Part shown: positions 1 through 7,407 of the stretch, piece after piece
How the letters are laid out: every line of letters begins with the position of its first letter
How positions within the stretch are numbered: the stretch's first letter is position 1
NCBI GenBank assembly: GCA_029934735.1
Contig: JAOZLR010000116.1
Location: 1-7,618 of the forward strand
DNA from: Bacteroidales bacterium
GTDB taxonomy: Bacteria > Bacteroidota > Bacteroidia > Bacteroidales > JAADJA01
DNA: 7,618 nucleotides
Direction: 5' to 3'
The notes under the pieces: generated by a model
Told to the model about the DNA's origin: nothing
The model's input: the letters and a program-made list of their open reading frames with translations, nothing else
Database searches by the model: none
Position numbers and translations under genes: made by a program

Positions 1-13
1 TGGCTTTCATTTG

Positions 14-88
14 TGGGAGTTACTGGATTCGAACCAGTGACCCCCTGCTTGTAAGGCAGGTGCTCTGAACCAACTGAGCTAAACTCCC
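14..88 (-). tRNA. tRNA-Val (anticodon TAC)
   Basis: On the minus strand this folds as a complete 75-nt cloverleaf. The 7-bp acceptor stem is GGGAGTT with AACTCCC, followed by discriminator A at 14. The D arm contains AGCTCAGTTGGTT. The anticodon stem CCTGC/GCAGG encloses loop CTTACAA, so the anticodon is TAC, which reads GTA and related valine codons. The T arm has the usual GGTTCGAATCC. CCA is not encoded: the bases after the discriminator read CAA on the minus strand, so CCA must be added after transcription, as is usual in Bacteroidota. The gene is transcribed away from tamL. Any further tRNAs downstream of it lie outside the window. Confidence 0.97.
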
Positions 89-130
89 AATTAAAAATGA
101 ACTTTGTTGTAATTTCCTGTAAAAGGAGTG

Positions 131-164
131 CAAAGATATATATTTTTTTAAAACACACTACAAA
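131..164 (-). promoter_or_regulatory. Predicted promoter of tRNA-Val
   Basis: Read on the minus strand, 138-131 is TATCTTTG, an exact match to the Bacteroidota -7 element TAnnTTTG. A TTTG at 164-161 could be the -33 element, with a 22-nt spacer, slightly longer than the 19 nt seen at two other promoters here. Transcription would start near 124-126, giving a leader of about 37 nt before the mature tRNA. The -7 match is seen directly; function is inferred from the known consensus. Confidence 0.65.
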
Positions 165-231
165 AAATATGTTTTTATAAAAGAATAGTTTTTTTAGAAA
201 CATTGTTGAATAAAAAAGTGATGAGTTTATT

Positions 232-260
232 AACAATAAATTGATTAAAAAATTATTGTT
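232..260. repeat. Imperfectly understood inverted repeat upstream of tamL
   Basis: AACAATAA at 232-239 is the exact reverse complement of TTATTGTT at 253-260, with a 13-nt spacer. It lies in the divergent spacer between the tRNA promoter and the tamL promoter, just upstream of the latter, so it could be a regulator site. The surrounding DNA is so AT-rich that an 8-bp match by chance is quite possible, and confidence is low. The rest of 89-320 holds only the two promoters and A/T runs; no small ORF or RNA gene is evident. Confidence 0.25.
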
Positions 261-267
261 CCTTGTG

Positions 268-296
268 TTGATTGTTTTTTTTTACTATTAAATTTG
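268..296 (+). promoter_or_regulatory. Predicted promoter of tamL
   Basis: TAAATTTG at 289-296 matches the Bacteroidota -7 element TAnnTTTG exactly. TTG at 268-270 (18-nt spacer) or at 263-265 (23-nt spacer) could be the -33 element. A start near 301-303 would give a short leader of about 20 nt before the TTG start codon at 321. This supports the chosen start and suggests that tamL and the helicase behind it are transcribed from here. Confidence 0.6.
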
Positions 297-320
297 TCTG
301 TTATTTCAAATCAGTATTAA

Positions 321-2648
321 TTGAAAATAATTCACGTTTACATAAGGTTGTTGTCGCTAATCCTGATTGCCGGGCTGTACTCGTGCAGCATTACGCGTGA
401 TGTGGAAGATAATCAATATCTTCTTGCTAATACAAAAGTTCATATTACAAACCCCAACAAACAAATCGAACCTGATGATCTTTCAAATTATATCCAGCAA
501 AAGCCAAATAAAAAACTGTTTGGATTTATTCAATATAAGCTGATGCTTCATACTATCAAGGATAAATGGGGTGAACCACCAGAGATACTTGACAAAGCTC
601 TTGTTAAGAAGAGTGAAAATCAATTGCAAAAATACCTTAATAACCGAGGCTACTACAATTCGGATGTAAAAGGCGAGATTGTTCAGATAAAACCTAAAAA
701 GGCTAAGGTAGTCTATAATATAACCCTTTCAGACCCATATAAAATAAACAAGATAGAGTATGATATTGCTGACGATTCTATAAAATCAATAATTGTTGAG
801 TCAATTGACAAATCTCTTATCAGGCCTAATGAGGTATTTAATATTTATACTCTTGATGATGAACGATCCAGAATTACTGAAGAGTTAAACGAAAACGGTT
901 ATTATTCTTTTACAAAGGATTATGTCTCTTTTGAAGTGGACACTACACTGGGAAACAGAACGGCTGATCTAAAGGTATTGATAAAAAACATATTACTACG
1001 GCCTGATAAGCCCGGAGATAAACCAATTGAGGTTAAACATAAAATCTATTACGTCAACAACGTAAATATTTATCCTGATTTTAATTCTATTTCATCCGAT
1101 ACTTTAATATATGATACATTGGAAATTGAGAAAAAAAGGAAGAAGTATTCGAAATCTTTGTATTATAATTTTCTATTTCACCCTCCATTAAAGATAAAAC
1201 CAGGGTTTGTGGTAAATTCGGTTTTTCTCGAAAATTATAAGAAGTATGATCTGCTTGATGCCAAACAAACATTTCGAAAACTAAACGAGCTTCAGATATA
1301 CAAATATGTAAATATAAATTTCAATGAGGTTAAGCCGGATTCGACAATATTAAACCCCGGAAGAAACTATCTTGATTGCAATATCCGACTGACAAGGAGT
1401 CCATTACATTCGTACTCAATTGAGGGACAGGGGACAAACTCAGGTGGTGATCTTGGTATGGGAGGCTATCTTTCCTACAAGAATAAAAATTTATTTCGAG
1501 GAGGTGAGGTGTTTACAGTTAGGTTAAAGCTTGCTCTTGAGGCAAGACAGCTTGGCATTTCCCCGGAAGAGCAGACTAATTACCTTTATCTTTTCAACAC
1601 CATTGAATATGGTATTGCTGCGATATTGACCATTCCCAAGTTTCTTGCACCCATTCGCCAGGACCGTTTTTCGCCATATTTCAGACCGACAACAACAATA
1701 AATGCAGGTTATACTTTTCAAGATCAGCAGGAATATCTTAGGATTATTAGTAACATATCATATGGTTATCAATGGCCTGGAACGCAGTTTTCAAAGCATA
1801 TTCTATTCCCTGTGGATATAAACATTATAAAGGTGAACACAACACCGGAGTTTGATTCGATTCTTTCTAATGAATCAGAAAGAGTGAGGAATCAATATAC
1901 AAACCACCTTATATTCGGTATGAGATATAGCTATATTATTAATACCCAGGAGCTGGGAATATTAAAAAACTTTTACTATTTCAGGGGAAATGTTGAATTA
2001 GCAGGTAATCTTCTGAATGGAATAATGTCTTTGGCCAATGTGCCTGAGAATGAGGAAGGGTACCGCACTTTGTTCGGATTAAGATATTCTCAATATTTTA
2101 AGTTTGACCTTGATTTCAGGTATTATATAACCTTGAGCAAGAATCATACTCTCGCATTCAGATCATTTTTTGGAATAGCAATACCCTACGGCAATTCTGA
2201 TGATATTCCTTATGAAATAGGTTTCTATGGTGGTGGATCCAATGGATTAAGAGCCTGGCCTCTCAGGTATCTGGGCCCCGGTTCATATACAGCCCAGGGT
2301 CCCAATCTTGAAAGGATTGGTGATATAATGATCGAAGAAAATTTTGAATACAGGTTTGCAATTTATAAACAATTGAGAGGTGCCTTATTTTGCGATGTCG
2401 GGAACATCTGGTTGCTTGAGGAAGACCCGACTTTCCCCGGAGGTAAATTTGAATTTGGCTCCTTTATAGGTCAACTGGCAACTGATGTGGGTGTTGGTGT
2501 GAGGCTGGATTTTTCTTATTTTGTTTTCAGGTTTGACTTTGCACAGAGAGTGACAGACCCTGCTTTACCTGCCGGACACCGTTTCGTCATAGGCTCATAC
2601 AACTGGTTTAATCCTTATATGAATCTTGGAATTGGTTATCCTTTTTAA
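321..2648 (+). CDS. tamL: TamL-like outer-membrane assembly lipoprotein (Omp85/BamA-TamA family)
   Basis: This encodes 775 residues, a normal length for TamL, the Bacteroidota lipoprotein counterpart of TamA that works with TamB in outer-membrane biogenesis. A lipoprotein signal peptide with lipobox L-Y-S-C predicts lipidation at Cys22. POTRA-like repeats follow; two carry the L-N-x-x-G-Y-Y signature (106-112 and 189-195), and further repeats run to about 355. From about 361 to the end is a 16-strand-type beta-barrel. It includes N-L-F-R-G-G (390-395), an R-A-W segment in G-L-R-A-W-P-L-R-Y-L-G-P-G (642-654) equivalent to the Omp85 VRGF/Y region, and a C-terminal Phe. The start must be TTG at 321: a stop codon (TAA, 318-320) lies directly before it, and the next in-frame ATG would remove the signal peptide. 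The helicase gene follows after 11 bases. No tamB is in the window. Family assignment is strong; the TamL name rests on the lipobox plus the barrel motif. Confidence 0.9.
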   Translation: MKIIHVYIRLLSLILIAGLYSCSITRDVEDNQYLLANTKVHITNPNKQIEPDDLSNYIQQKPNKKLFGFIQYKLMLHTIKDKWGEPPEILDKALVKKSENQLQKYLNNRGYYNSDVKGEIVQIKPKKAKVVYNITLSDPYKINKIEYDIADDSIKSIIVESIDKSLIRPNEVFNIYTLDDERSRITEELNENGYYSFTKDYVSFEVDTTLGNRTADLKVLIKNILLRPDKPGDKPIEVKHKIYYVNNVNIYPDFNSISSDTLIYDTLEIEKKRKKYSKSLYYNFLFHPPLKIKPGFVVNSVFLENYKKYDLLDAKQTFRKLNELQIYKYVNINFNEVKPDSTILNPGRNYLDCNIRLTRSPLHSYSIEGQGTNSGGDLGMGGYLSYKNKNLFRGGEVFTVRLKLALEARQLGISPEEQTNYLYLFNTIEYGIAAILTIPKFLAPIRQDRFSPYFRPTTTINAGYTFQDQQEYLRIISNISYGYQWPGTQFSKHILFPVDINIIKVNTTPEFDSILSNESERVRNQYTNHLIFGMRYSYIINTQELGILKNFYYFRGNVELAGNLLNGIMSLANVPENEEGYRTLFGLRYSQYFKFDLDFRYYITLSKNHTLAFRSFFGIAIPYGNSDDIPYEIGFYGGGSNGLRAWPLRYLGPGSYTAQGPNLERIGDIMIEENFEYRFAIYKQLRGALFCDVGNIWLLEEDPTFPGGKFEFGSFIGQLATDVGVGVRLDFSYFVFRFDFAQRVTDPALPAGHRFVIGSYNWFNPYMNLGIGYPF

Positions 2649-2659
2649 ATATCTCAGTT

Positions 2660-4090
2660 ATGCGAGCCGAAGATTTTAATAAGATAGTAGTGAAAGGATT
2701 TCCTTACGAGCCGACAGGAAGTCAGCTGAATGCAATTTCAGGAATTGTAAAGTTTCTTGCAGAAAAAGAAGATAAATCACTTTTTGTTTTGAAAGGATAT
2801 GCCGGAACAGGTAAAACTACAGTTGTAAGTACTTTTATAAAAAAATTAGGTATTGTAAACCTTAAGTCTGTATTGCTTGCCCCAACAGGACGCGCGGCAA
2901 AAGTGCTCTCTCAGTATTCTGGAAAAATAGCTTTTACAATCCATAAGAAAATCTATCGGGTGGCAATGCAAGCCGACGGCTCTATGCGTATGGCAAAATC
3001 TCAAAATCTTCATACCAATACTGTTTTTATAGTTGACGAAGCCTCTATGATTCCCGATGATACAGCCACAGGTGATATGAGTTTTTTTTCGACAAGAAGT
3101 CTGCTCGAAGATCTCATAAGCTATGTTTATGAGGGAGAGAATTGCAAGCTGATACTTATTGGCGACAGCGCACAACTGCCTCCTGTGAAACTGGATATTA
3201 GTCCGGCACTCGACATTAAGCATCTTAAAAGAGCCTACAGCCTTAAGGTTTTTACTGCCGATCTTACAGAGGTGATGAGGCAGTCTCTCGAATCGGGTAT
3301 TCTGGCAAATGCCACAAATATCAGGAGCAGAATTATGGATAGTTCAAAAGAACCTTCAATTTCTTTGAAAGGATTTACTGACGTAATACAAATTTCGGGT
3401 GTTGAACTGGAAGATGCTTTGAATGATGCCTTTTCGAGAGGAGAAATAGAAGATACGGTTGTGGTAACACGCTCAAATAAAAGAGCTAATATCTTTAATA
3501 AAGAGATAAGAAACAGAATATTATATCGTGAAAATGAGATATCTGCCGGAGACCTGATGATGGTAGTGAAAAATAATTATTATTGGCTGGATGAGGATTC
3601 AAAGGATGGTTTCATTGCCAATGGTGATATCATCGAAATTTTACGGATTGATAAACAAGAAGAGCTCTATGGTTTTCGTTTTGCAGATGTAACTATACGC
3701 CTAATCGATTATTCTGAAGAAAAAAATGTTCAGGTAACGATAATCCTGGATACAATTGATTCGGTAAGTCCGGCATTGACCAAAGAAAATAATCAGAAGC
3801 TTTTTCAGGAAGTAATGGCTGATTATGAAGATATTCCATCACGAAGGAAACGATTGGAGCTTGTTAAAAAAAATCCCTATTTCAATGCTTTGCAGGTGAA
3901 ATTCAGCTATGCCCTTACCTGCCATAAAACTCAGGGTGGGCAGTGGCCAACGGTTTTTATTGACCAGGGATATGTAACCGAAGAGATGATAAATAAAGAA
4001 TTTTACAGGTGGCTTTATACTGCATTCACAAGAGCAACACAGAAGCTTTATCTCGTAAATTTTAGCGAGAGGTTCTTTATTGATGATTGA
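2660..4090 (+). CDS. RecD-like ATP-dependent DNA helicase (superfamily 1B)
   Basis: This 476-residue protein shows the full set of SF1 helicase motifs. Walker A is G-Y-A-G-T-G-K-T-T (46-54, Lys52). Motif Ia is A-P-T-G-R-A-A (74-80). Walker B is V-D-E-A-S-M (125-130). Motif III is G-D-S-A-Q-L-P-P (168-175). A V-V-T-R-S-N stretch is at 268-273. Motif V is T-C-H-K-T-Q-G (420-426) and motif VI is Y-T-A-F-T-R-A (453-459), with Arg458 as likely arginine finger. These motifs match RecD, RecD2 and Dda helicases, which unwind DNA 5' to 3'. It lacks the long N-terminal region of RecD2 (usually above 700 residues) and is closer in size to Dda, so its role in repair or replication restart is inferred and no RecBC partner is seen. 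It starts 11 bases after tamL with no promoter between them, suggesting cotranscription. No clear Shine-Dalgarno is present. Confidence 0.92.
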   Translation: MRAEDFNKIVVKGFPYEPTGSQLNAISGIVKFLAEKEDKSLFVLKGYAGTGKTTVVSTFIKKLGIVNLKSVLLAPTGRAAKVLSQYSGKIAFTIHKKIYRVAMQADGSMRMAKSQNLHTNTVFIVDEASMIPDDTATGDMSFFSTRSLLEDLISYVYEGENCKLILIGDSAQLPPVKLDISPALDIKHLKRAYSLKVFTADLTEVMRQSLESGILANATNIRSRIMDSSKEPSISLKGFTDVIQISGVELEDALNDAFSRGEIEDTVVVTRSNKRANIFNKEIRNRILYRENEISAGDLMMVVKNNYYWLDEDSKDGFIANGDIIEILRIDKQEELYGFRFADVTIRLIDYSEEKNVQVTIILDTIDSVSPALTKENNQKLFQEVMADYEDIPSRRKRLELVKKNPYFNALQVKFSYALTCHKTQGGQWPTVFIDQGYVTEEMINKEFYRWLYTAFTRATQKLYLVNFSERFFIDD

Positions 4091-4109
4091 AATTATTAAA
4101 CTATCTTTG
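4080..4109 (+). promoter_or_regulatory. Predicted promoter of the M1-M64 peptidase operon
   Basis: TTG at 4080-4082, a 19-nt spacer and TATCTTTG at 4102-4109 form a very good match to the Bacteroidota promoter. The -33 element lies inside the last codons of the helicase gene. A start near 4114-4117 gives a leader of roughly 45 nt before the ATG at 4162. The leader holds no Shine-Dalgarno sequence and is A-rich just before the start. This separates the peptidase genes from the tamL-helicase unit. No terminator is visible between the two units, so read-through is possible. Confidence 0.7.
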
Positions 4110-4161
4110 TTGGTTGTTGTCAGTTATTTGAAAATAGTAATTAACAAAAAATCTAATTATC

Positions 4162-6075
4162 ATGAAAATATTGCCAATTGTAGTTATTTGTCTTCTGTCG
4201 TTGTTAATTTCCCAAACAAGTATCGCGCAAAGCGACCTCTATATGCCAGACAATATAAAAAAAGCTTACAAGGAAGGGAGTCGTTCTTTTAATGGAAAAC
4301 CTGGTGATAGTTATTTTCAAAACACCACCGACTACACCATTAAAGTAAACTTTAATCCGGTAGGCAGATTGCTCAGCGGGAGTGAAAACATTCGGTTTAC
4401 TAACAATAGCCCTGATAGTTTACGTTCAGTAGTCATAAATCTTTTTGACAATTTGTACAAAAAGGGGGCGAGGCGAAATTTTGAGATTGACACGGCTGAT
4501 GCCGGTGAGGGTTTAGAAATTGATAAATTAGTTTTTAACGGCGAAAATGTCGACCTTTTATCAAAAGCTGTCACTACCATTGGCACCAACTTGCTGGTGA
4601 AGTTATCTGCTGCCATTGCACCAGGAGAACAAGCGGATTTTGGCATCGACTGGCAGTTTGTTTTTCCTGCTAACACAAATATTCGTGGAGGCCGCTATCA
4701 CGAAACAAATTATTTTGTCGCCTATTGGTATCCCAGGATTGCTGTTTATGATGATATTAATGGTTGGAACAGGCATGTTCACAATGGTGAACAGGAATTC
4801 TACAACGAATATGGCGATTTCGACGTAAAGGTAACAGTTCCCGGGGACTATTTTGTATGGGCATCCGGTTTACTTCAAAATCCAGAGGATGTTTATGGAG
4901 AGGATGTTCTTCAGAAATTTGAGAAATCGAAAATCACTGATGAGATTATTCATATTATTACTGAGGATAATATTGAAAAAGATGGACTCCCCGCCAATAA
5001 CACTGACAATACCTGGCATTTTAAATCTGAAAATTTGAATGATTTTGCTTTTGCAATGACCAATACTTATTTGTGGGATGCCACAAGTGTAGAAATTGCA
5101 GGTAAACGGATACCGGTTAATGCCGTTTATTCTAAAGACTCAAAAGATTTTCATGAGGTAGCTGAACTCACTAAGCAAGCACTGACTATTTTTTCAGAAA
5201 AAACTTTCGGTGTTGATTATCCCTATCCCCAGATGACTGCCTTTAACGGGCATTATGGTATGGAGTTTCCTATGATGGTCAACGATGGGGATGGTAATAA
5301 TCTTAAAGAAACAATCTTTGTTACAGCCCATGAAATTGCCCATAGCTACTTTCCTTTTCTGGTTGGGACCAGTGAGCAGGAATATGCCTGGATGGATGAA
5401 GGCCTGATTACTTTTCTTCCTAAAGAAGCAGAAACGGAAATGTTGGGTGACACAGCTTATAATGCACTGGACAAAACGATAATGACCTACTCCTTGTATG
5501 CCGGTAGTAAATACGATTTACCTTTAATGATCCCTTCGAGTCAGTTAACCGGCACAACATATATGTATTTGTCATACAGTAAATCTGCAGTAGCATTTTA
5601 CACACTTCAAAATGTACTTGGAAAGAAAGTTTTTCAACAATGTTTGATAGAATTCATTAACAGGTGGAAGGGAAAGCACCCTACCGGCTACGATTTTTTC
5701 TATACCTTTAATGATGTTTCAGGTGAGAATCTGGAATGGTTTTGGAAGCCTTGGTTTTTTGAGTTTGGATTTCCTGATCTGGCAATTGTTAATGTGGAAA
5801 AAATCAATGGAGAAAAGACAAAATCAGAGCAGCCCGGAAAAGGCTATTTAATAGAAGTGGAAAATTCAGGTAATTATCCTACGCCTGTTAATTTGATTGT
5901 AAATTTTACTGATAGCACACAGCAAATCATCCGGAAAAGTGCAATGGTTTGGAAAGACGGTAGCAATAAATTGCAAATAAACATTGAAACTGAAAAGGAG
6001 ATTAATTATGTACAGGTTGACAGAGCTTCTGTTCCGGATGCCAAGAGAGAAAATAATATTTTTAATATTGATTGA
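4162..6075 (+). CDS. Exported M1 family zinc metallopeptidase (aminopeptidase N-like)
   Basis: The 637-residue product begins with a Sec signal peptide: Lys2, a hydrophobic stretch to about 17, and a likely cut after S-I-A at 20-22. An M1-type N-terminal beta domain covers about 55-300. The catalytic domain has H-E-I-A-H at 390-394, then exactly 18 residues, then Glu413, the M1 zinc site (His390, His394, Glu413; Glu391 as base). The exopeptidase motif GxMEN appears as G-M-E-F-P (366-370), with Glu368 the likely amino-end anchor. Tyr472 in S-Y-S-K is the likely catalytic tyrosine. It has no lipobox and no recognisable type IX sorting domain at the C-terminus, so a periplasmic location is most likely. 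The M64 gene follows after 23 bases. M1 enzymes remove N-terminal amino acids from peptides; the substrate here is unknown. The ATG is chosen because the signal peptide begins there. Confidence 0.93.
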   Translation: MKILPIVVICLLSLLISQTSIAQSDLYMPDNIKKAYKEGSRSFNGKPGDSYFQNTTDYTIKVNFNPVGRLLSGSENIRFTNNSPDSLRSVVINLFDNLYKKGARRNFEIDTADAGEGLEIDKLVFNGENVDLLSKAVTTIGTNLLVKLSAAIAPGEQADFGIDWQFVFPANTNIRGGRYHETNYFVAYWYPRIAVYDDINGWNRHVHNGEQEFYNEYGDFDVKVTVPGDYFVWASGLLQNPEDVYGEDVLQKFEKSKITDEIIHIITEDNIEKDGLPANNTDNTWHFKSENLNDFAFAMTNTYLWDATSVEIAGKRIPVNAVYSKDSKDFHEVAELTKQALTIFSEKTFGVDYPYPQMTAFNGHYGMEFPMMVNDGDGNNLKETIFVTAHEIAHSYFPFLVGTSEQEYAWMDEGLITFLPKEAETEMLGDTAYNALDKTIMTYSLYAGSKYDLPLMIPSSQLTGTTYMYLSYSKSAVAFYTLQNVLGKKVFQQCLIEFINRWKGKHPTGYDFFYTFNDVSGENLEWFWKPWFFEFGFPDLAIVNVEKINGEKTKSEQPGKGYLIEVENSGNYPTPVNLIVNFTDSTQQIIRKSAMVWKDGSNKLQINIETEKEINYVQVDRASVPDAKRENNIFNID

Positions 6076-6098
6076 TTAGTAACAAAAATTTAATAATT

Positions 6099-7367
6099 AT
6101 GAGAAATATTCTGATAATCTTTTTTCTGCTTGCCAATACCACCTTGTTTGCGCAGTTCGATTCATTGTTTTATAACAAAACTTTGCGTGTTGATTATTGC
6201 CATGCCGGCGATTCGGTAAATGAGTTTTATTCGTTTGATGAGGCTAAGATTGAGCCATACTGGGCCGGCTCATTTATTAATCTTATTGACACATTCAACT
6301 ATGGCCATTATTATTTTAAGGTTTTTGATGTTGAAACTGATTCTTTAATTTACTCAAGAGGCTATAGCACATTGTTTGGGGAGTGGCAGACAACAGAGGA
6401 GGCAAAAATGACGACGAAATCTTTTTCGGAAACAGTAGTTATGCCTTTACCAAAGAAAAACGCAAGAGTGGTTTTTTACAGCCGTGATAAGAAAGGTATT
6501 TTTGAAGAGGTGTTTAAATATGATTATCACACAGATAATTATTTTGTGTCGCCAGAGCGAAGATTGGAGTATCCTTCATTTGATGTACATATTTCAGGGG
6601 AACCGGACAAAAAGGTTGATATAGTTATCCTTCCCGAAGGATATACAGCTGATCAGATGGGTGTGTTTATCAGCGATTGCAGAAATTTTGCTGATAGTCT
6701 TTTCACCTATGCTCCCTATTCCGATTATAGTAACAGATTTAACATTCGGGGTGTTCTCGCTCCTTCACAAGAGTCGGGTAGCGATATTCCGGGGGATTCC
6801 GTTTGGGAAAAAACGATTTTGAGTACATCATTCTATACCTTTGATAGTGAACGGTATTGTATGACCCTAGATAACAAAGGTGTGCGCGACCTTGCAGCAA
6901 ATGCACCTTATGACCAGATTTATATTCTTGTTAATTCAAATAAATATGGCGGCGGAGCTATTTATAATTATTACTCCGTAAGTGTGAATAGTAATATTAT
7001 GGCGGGTAAAATATTTGTTCATGAGTTTGGACATGGTTTTGCAGGTCTTGCTGATGAGTATTACAACTCTTCTGTTGCATATAGTGAGTTCTATCCTTTG
7101 GATATAGAGCCCTGGGAGCCAAACATTACTACTCTTGTCGATTTTGACAGTAAATGGATAAATATACTTGAGAAAAAGACACCGGTTCCTACTCCGGATA
7201 AAAAGAAATTTCGTGGAAGGGTAGGTGTTTTCGAAGGAGGTGGGTATTCAGCAAAAGGTGTTTACAGGCCTGCTTATGATTGCCTTATGAATTCATTTAA
7301 AGGTCATGAGTTTTGTCCTGTTTGCCAGGATGCAATTGTGAAAATGATAAATTTTTATTCCGAATAA
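6099..7367 (+). CDS. Exported M64 family zinc peptidase ('IgA peptidase M64')
   Basis: The product has 422 residues from the ATG at 6099; an in-frame TTG at 6072 would overlap the M1 gene and add nine residues before the signal peptide, so it is rejected. The signal peptide is Arg2 plus a hydrophobic core, probably cut after L-F-A (16-18). An N-terminal beta-rich domain (about 20-160) resembles the M64 N-terminal domain. The peptidase domain begins near K-V-D-I-V-I-L-P-E-G-Y (172-182) and has H-E-F-G-H-G-F-A-G-L-A-D-E-Y at 308-321. His308 and His312 bind zinc, Glu309 is the base, and Asp319 is a likely third ligand. C-L-M-N-S (395-399) may be the Met-turn, followed by C-P-V-C (406-409). Length fits the Bacteroidota members. 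The family is named after a Clostridium IgA protease; IgA cleavage is not implied here. Its place 23 bases after the M1 gene suggests a joint role in extracytoplasmic protein breakdown. Confidence 0.9.
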   Translation: MRNILIIFFLLANTTLFAQFDSLFYNKTLRVDYCHAGDSVNEFYSFDEAKIEPYWAGSFINLIDTFNYGHYYFKVFDVETDSLIYSRGYSTLFGEWQTTEEAKMTTKSFSETVVMPLPKKNARVVFYSRDKKGIFEEVFKYDYHTDNYFVSPERRLEYPSFDVHISGEPDKKVDIVILPEGYTADQMGVFISDCRNFADSLFTYAPYSDYSNRFNIRGVLAPSQESGSDIPGDSVWEKTILSTSFYTFDSERYCMTLDNKGVRDLAANAPYDQIYILVNSNKYGGGAIYNYYSVSVNSNIMAGKIFVHEFGHGFAGLADEYYNSSVAYSEFYPLDIEPWEPNITTLVDFDSKWINILEKKTPVPTPDKKKFRGRVGVFEGGGYSAKGVYRPAYDCLMNSFKGHEFCPVCQDAIVKMINFYSE

Positions 7368-7372
7368 AAATC

Positions 7373-7392
7373 ATTGTTAATTCATTAACAAT
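7373..7392. promoter_or_regulatory. Perfect palindrome over the ptb promoter (candidate operator, or weak terminator)
   Basis: ATTGTTAAT (7373-7381) and ATTAACAAT (7384-7392) are exact reverse complements separated only by TC. The left arm covers the -33 TTG (7374-7376) and the right arm ends four bases before the -7 element, the place where a dimeric repressor would block RNA polymerase. It also lies only six bases after the M64 stop codon and is followed by TTATACTTTT, so a weak intrinsic terminator is the alternative; with two G:C pairs per stem and a tiny loop, that is less convincing. Confidence 0.5.
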
Positions 7393-7403
7393 TTATACTT
7401 TTG
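7374..7403 (+). promoter_or_regulatory. Predicted promoter of ptb
   Basis: TTG at 7374-7376, a 19-nt spacer and TACTTTTG at 7396-7403 match the Bacteroidota consensus TTG-N19-TAnnTTTG, with the same spacing as the peptidase promoter. A start near 7408-7411 would leave a leader of about 72 nt before the ATG at 7482, longer than the other leaders here and containing a hairpin. Confidence 0.7.
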
Positions 7404-7407
7404 ACGC

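Noticed and set aside
141..200. A and T runs in the divergent spacer as possible terminators
   Set aside because: No G/C-containing stem precedes the T runs on either strand; they look like ordinary AT-rich intergenic DNA.
2846..3223. A 125-codon minus-strand reading frame inside the helicase gene
   Set aside because: It lies opposite the conserved helicase motifs, has no promoter of its own and no family resemblance.
4130..4146. Small inverted repeat (TATTT, GA, AAATA) in the M1 leader
   Set aside because: Five A/T-only base pairs with a two-base loop are expected by chance in such AT-rich DNA.
4080..4292. A 70-codon plus-strand reading frame bridging the helicase and M1 genes
   Set aside because: It is out of frame with both genes, overlaps the promoter and the M1 signal peptide region, and its product has no recognisable motif.
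4332..4676. A 114-codon minus-strand reading frame inside the M1 peptidase gene
   Set aside because: It is an antisense shadow of the N-terminal M1 domain, without promoter or recognisable domain.
6072..6098. TTG at 6072 as start of the M64 gene
   Set aside because: It overlaps the M1 stop codon and puts nine residues before an otherwise ideal signal peptide; ATG at 6099 fits better.
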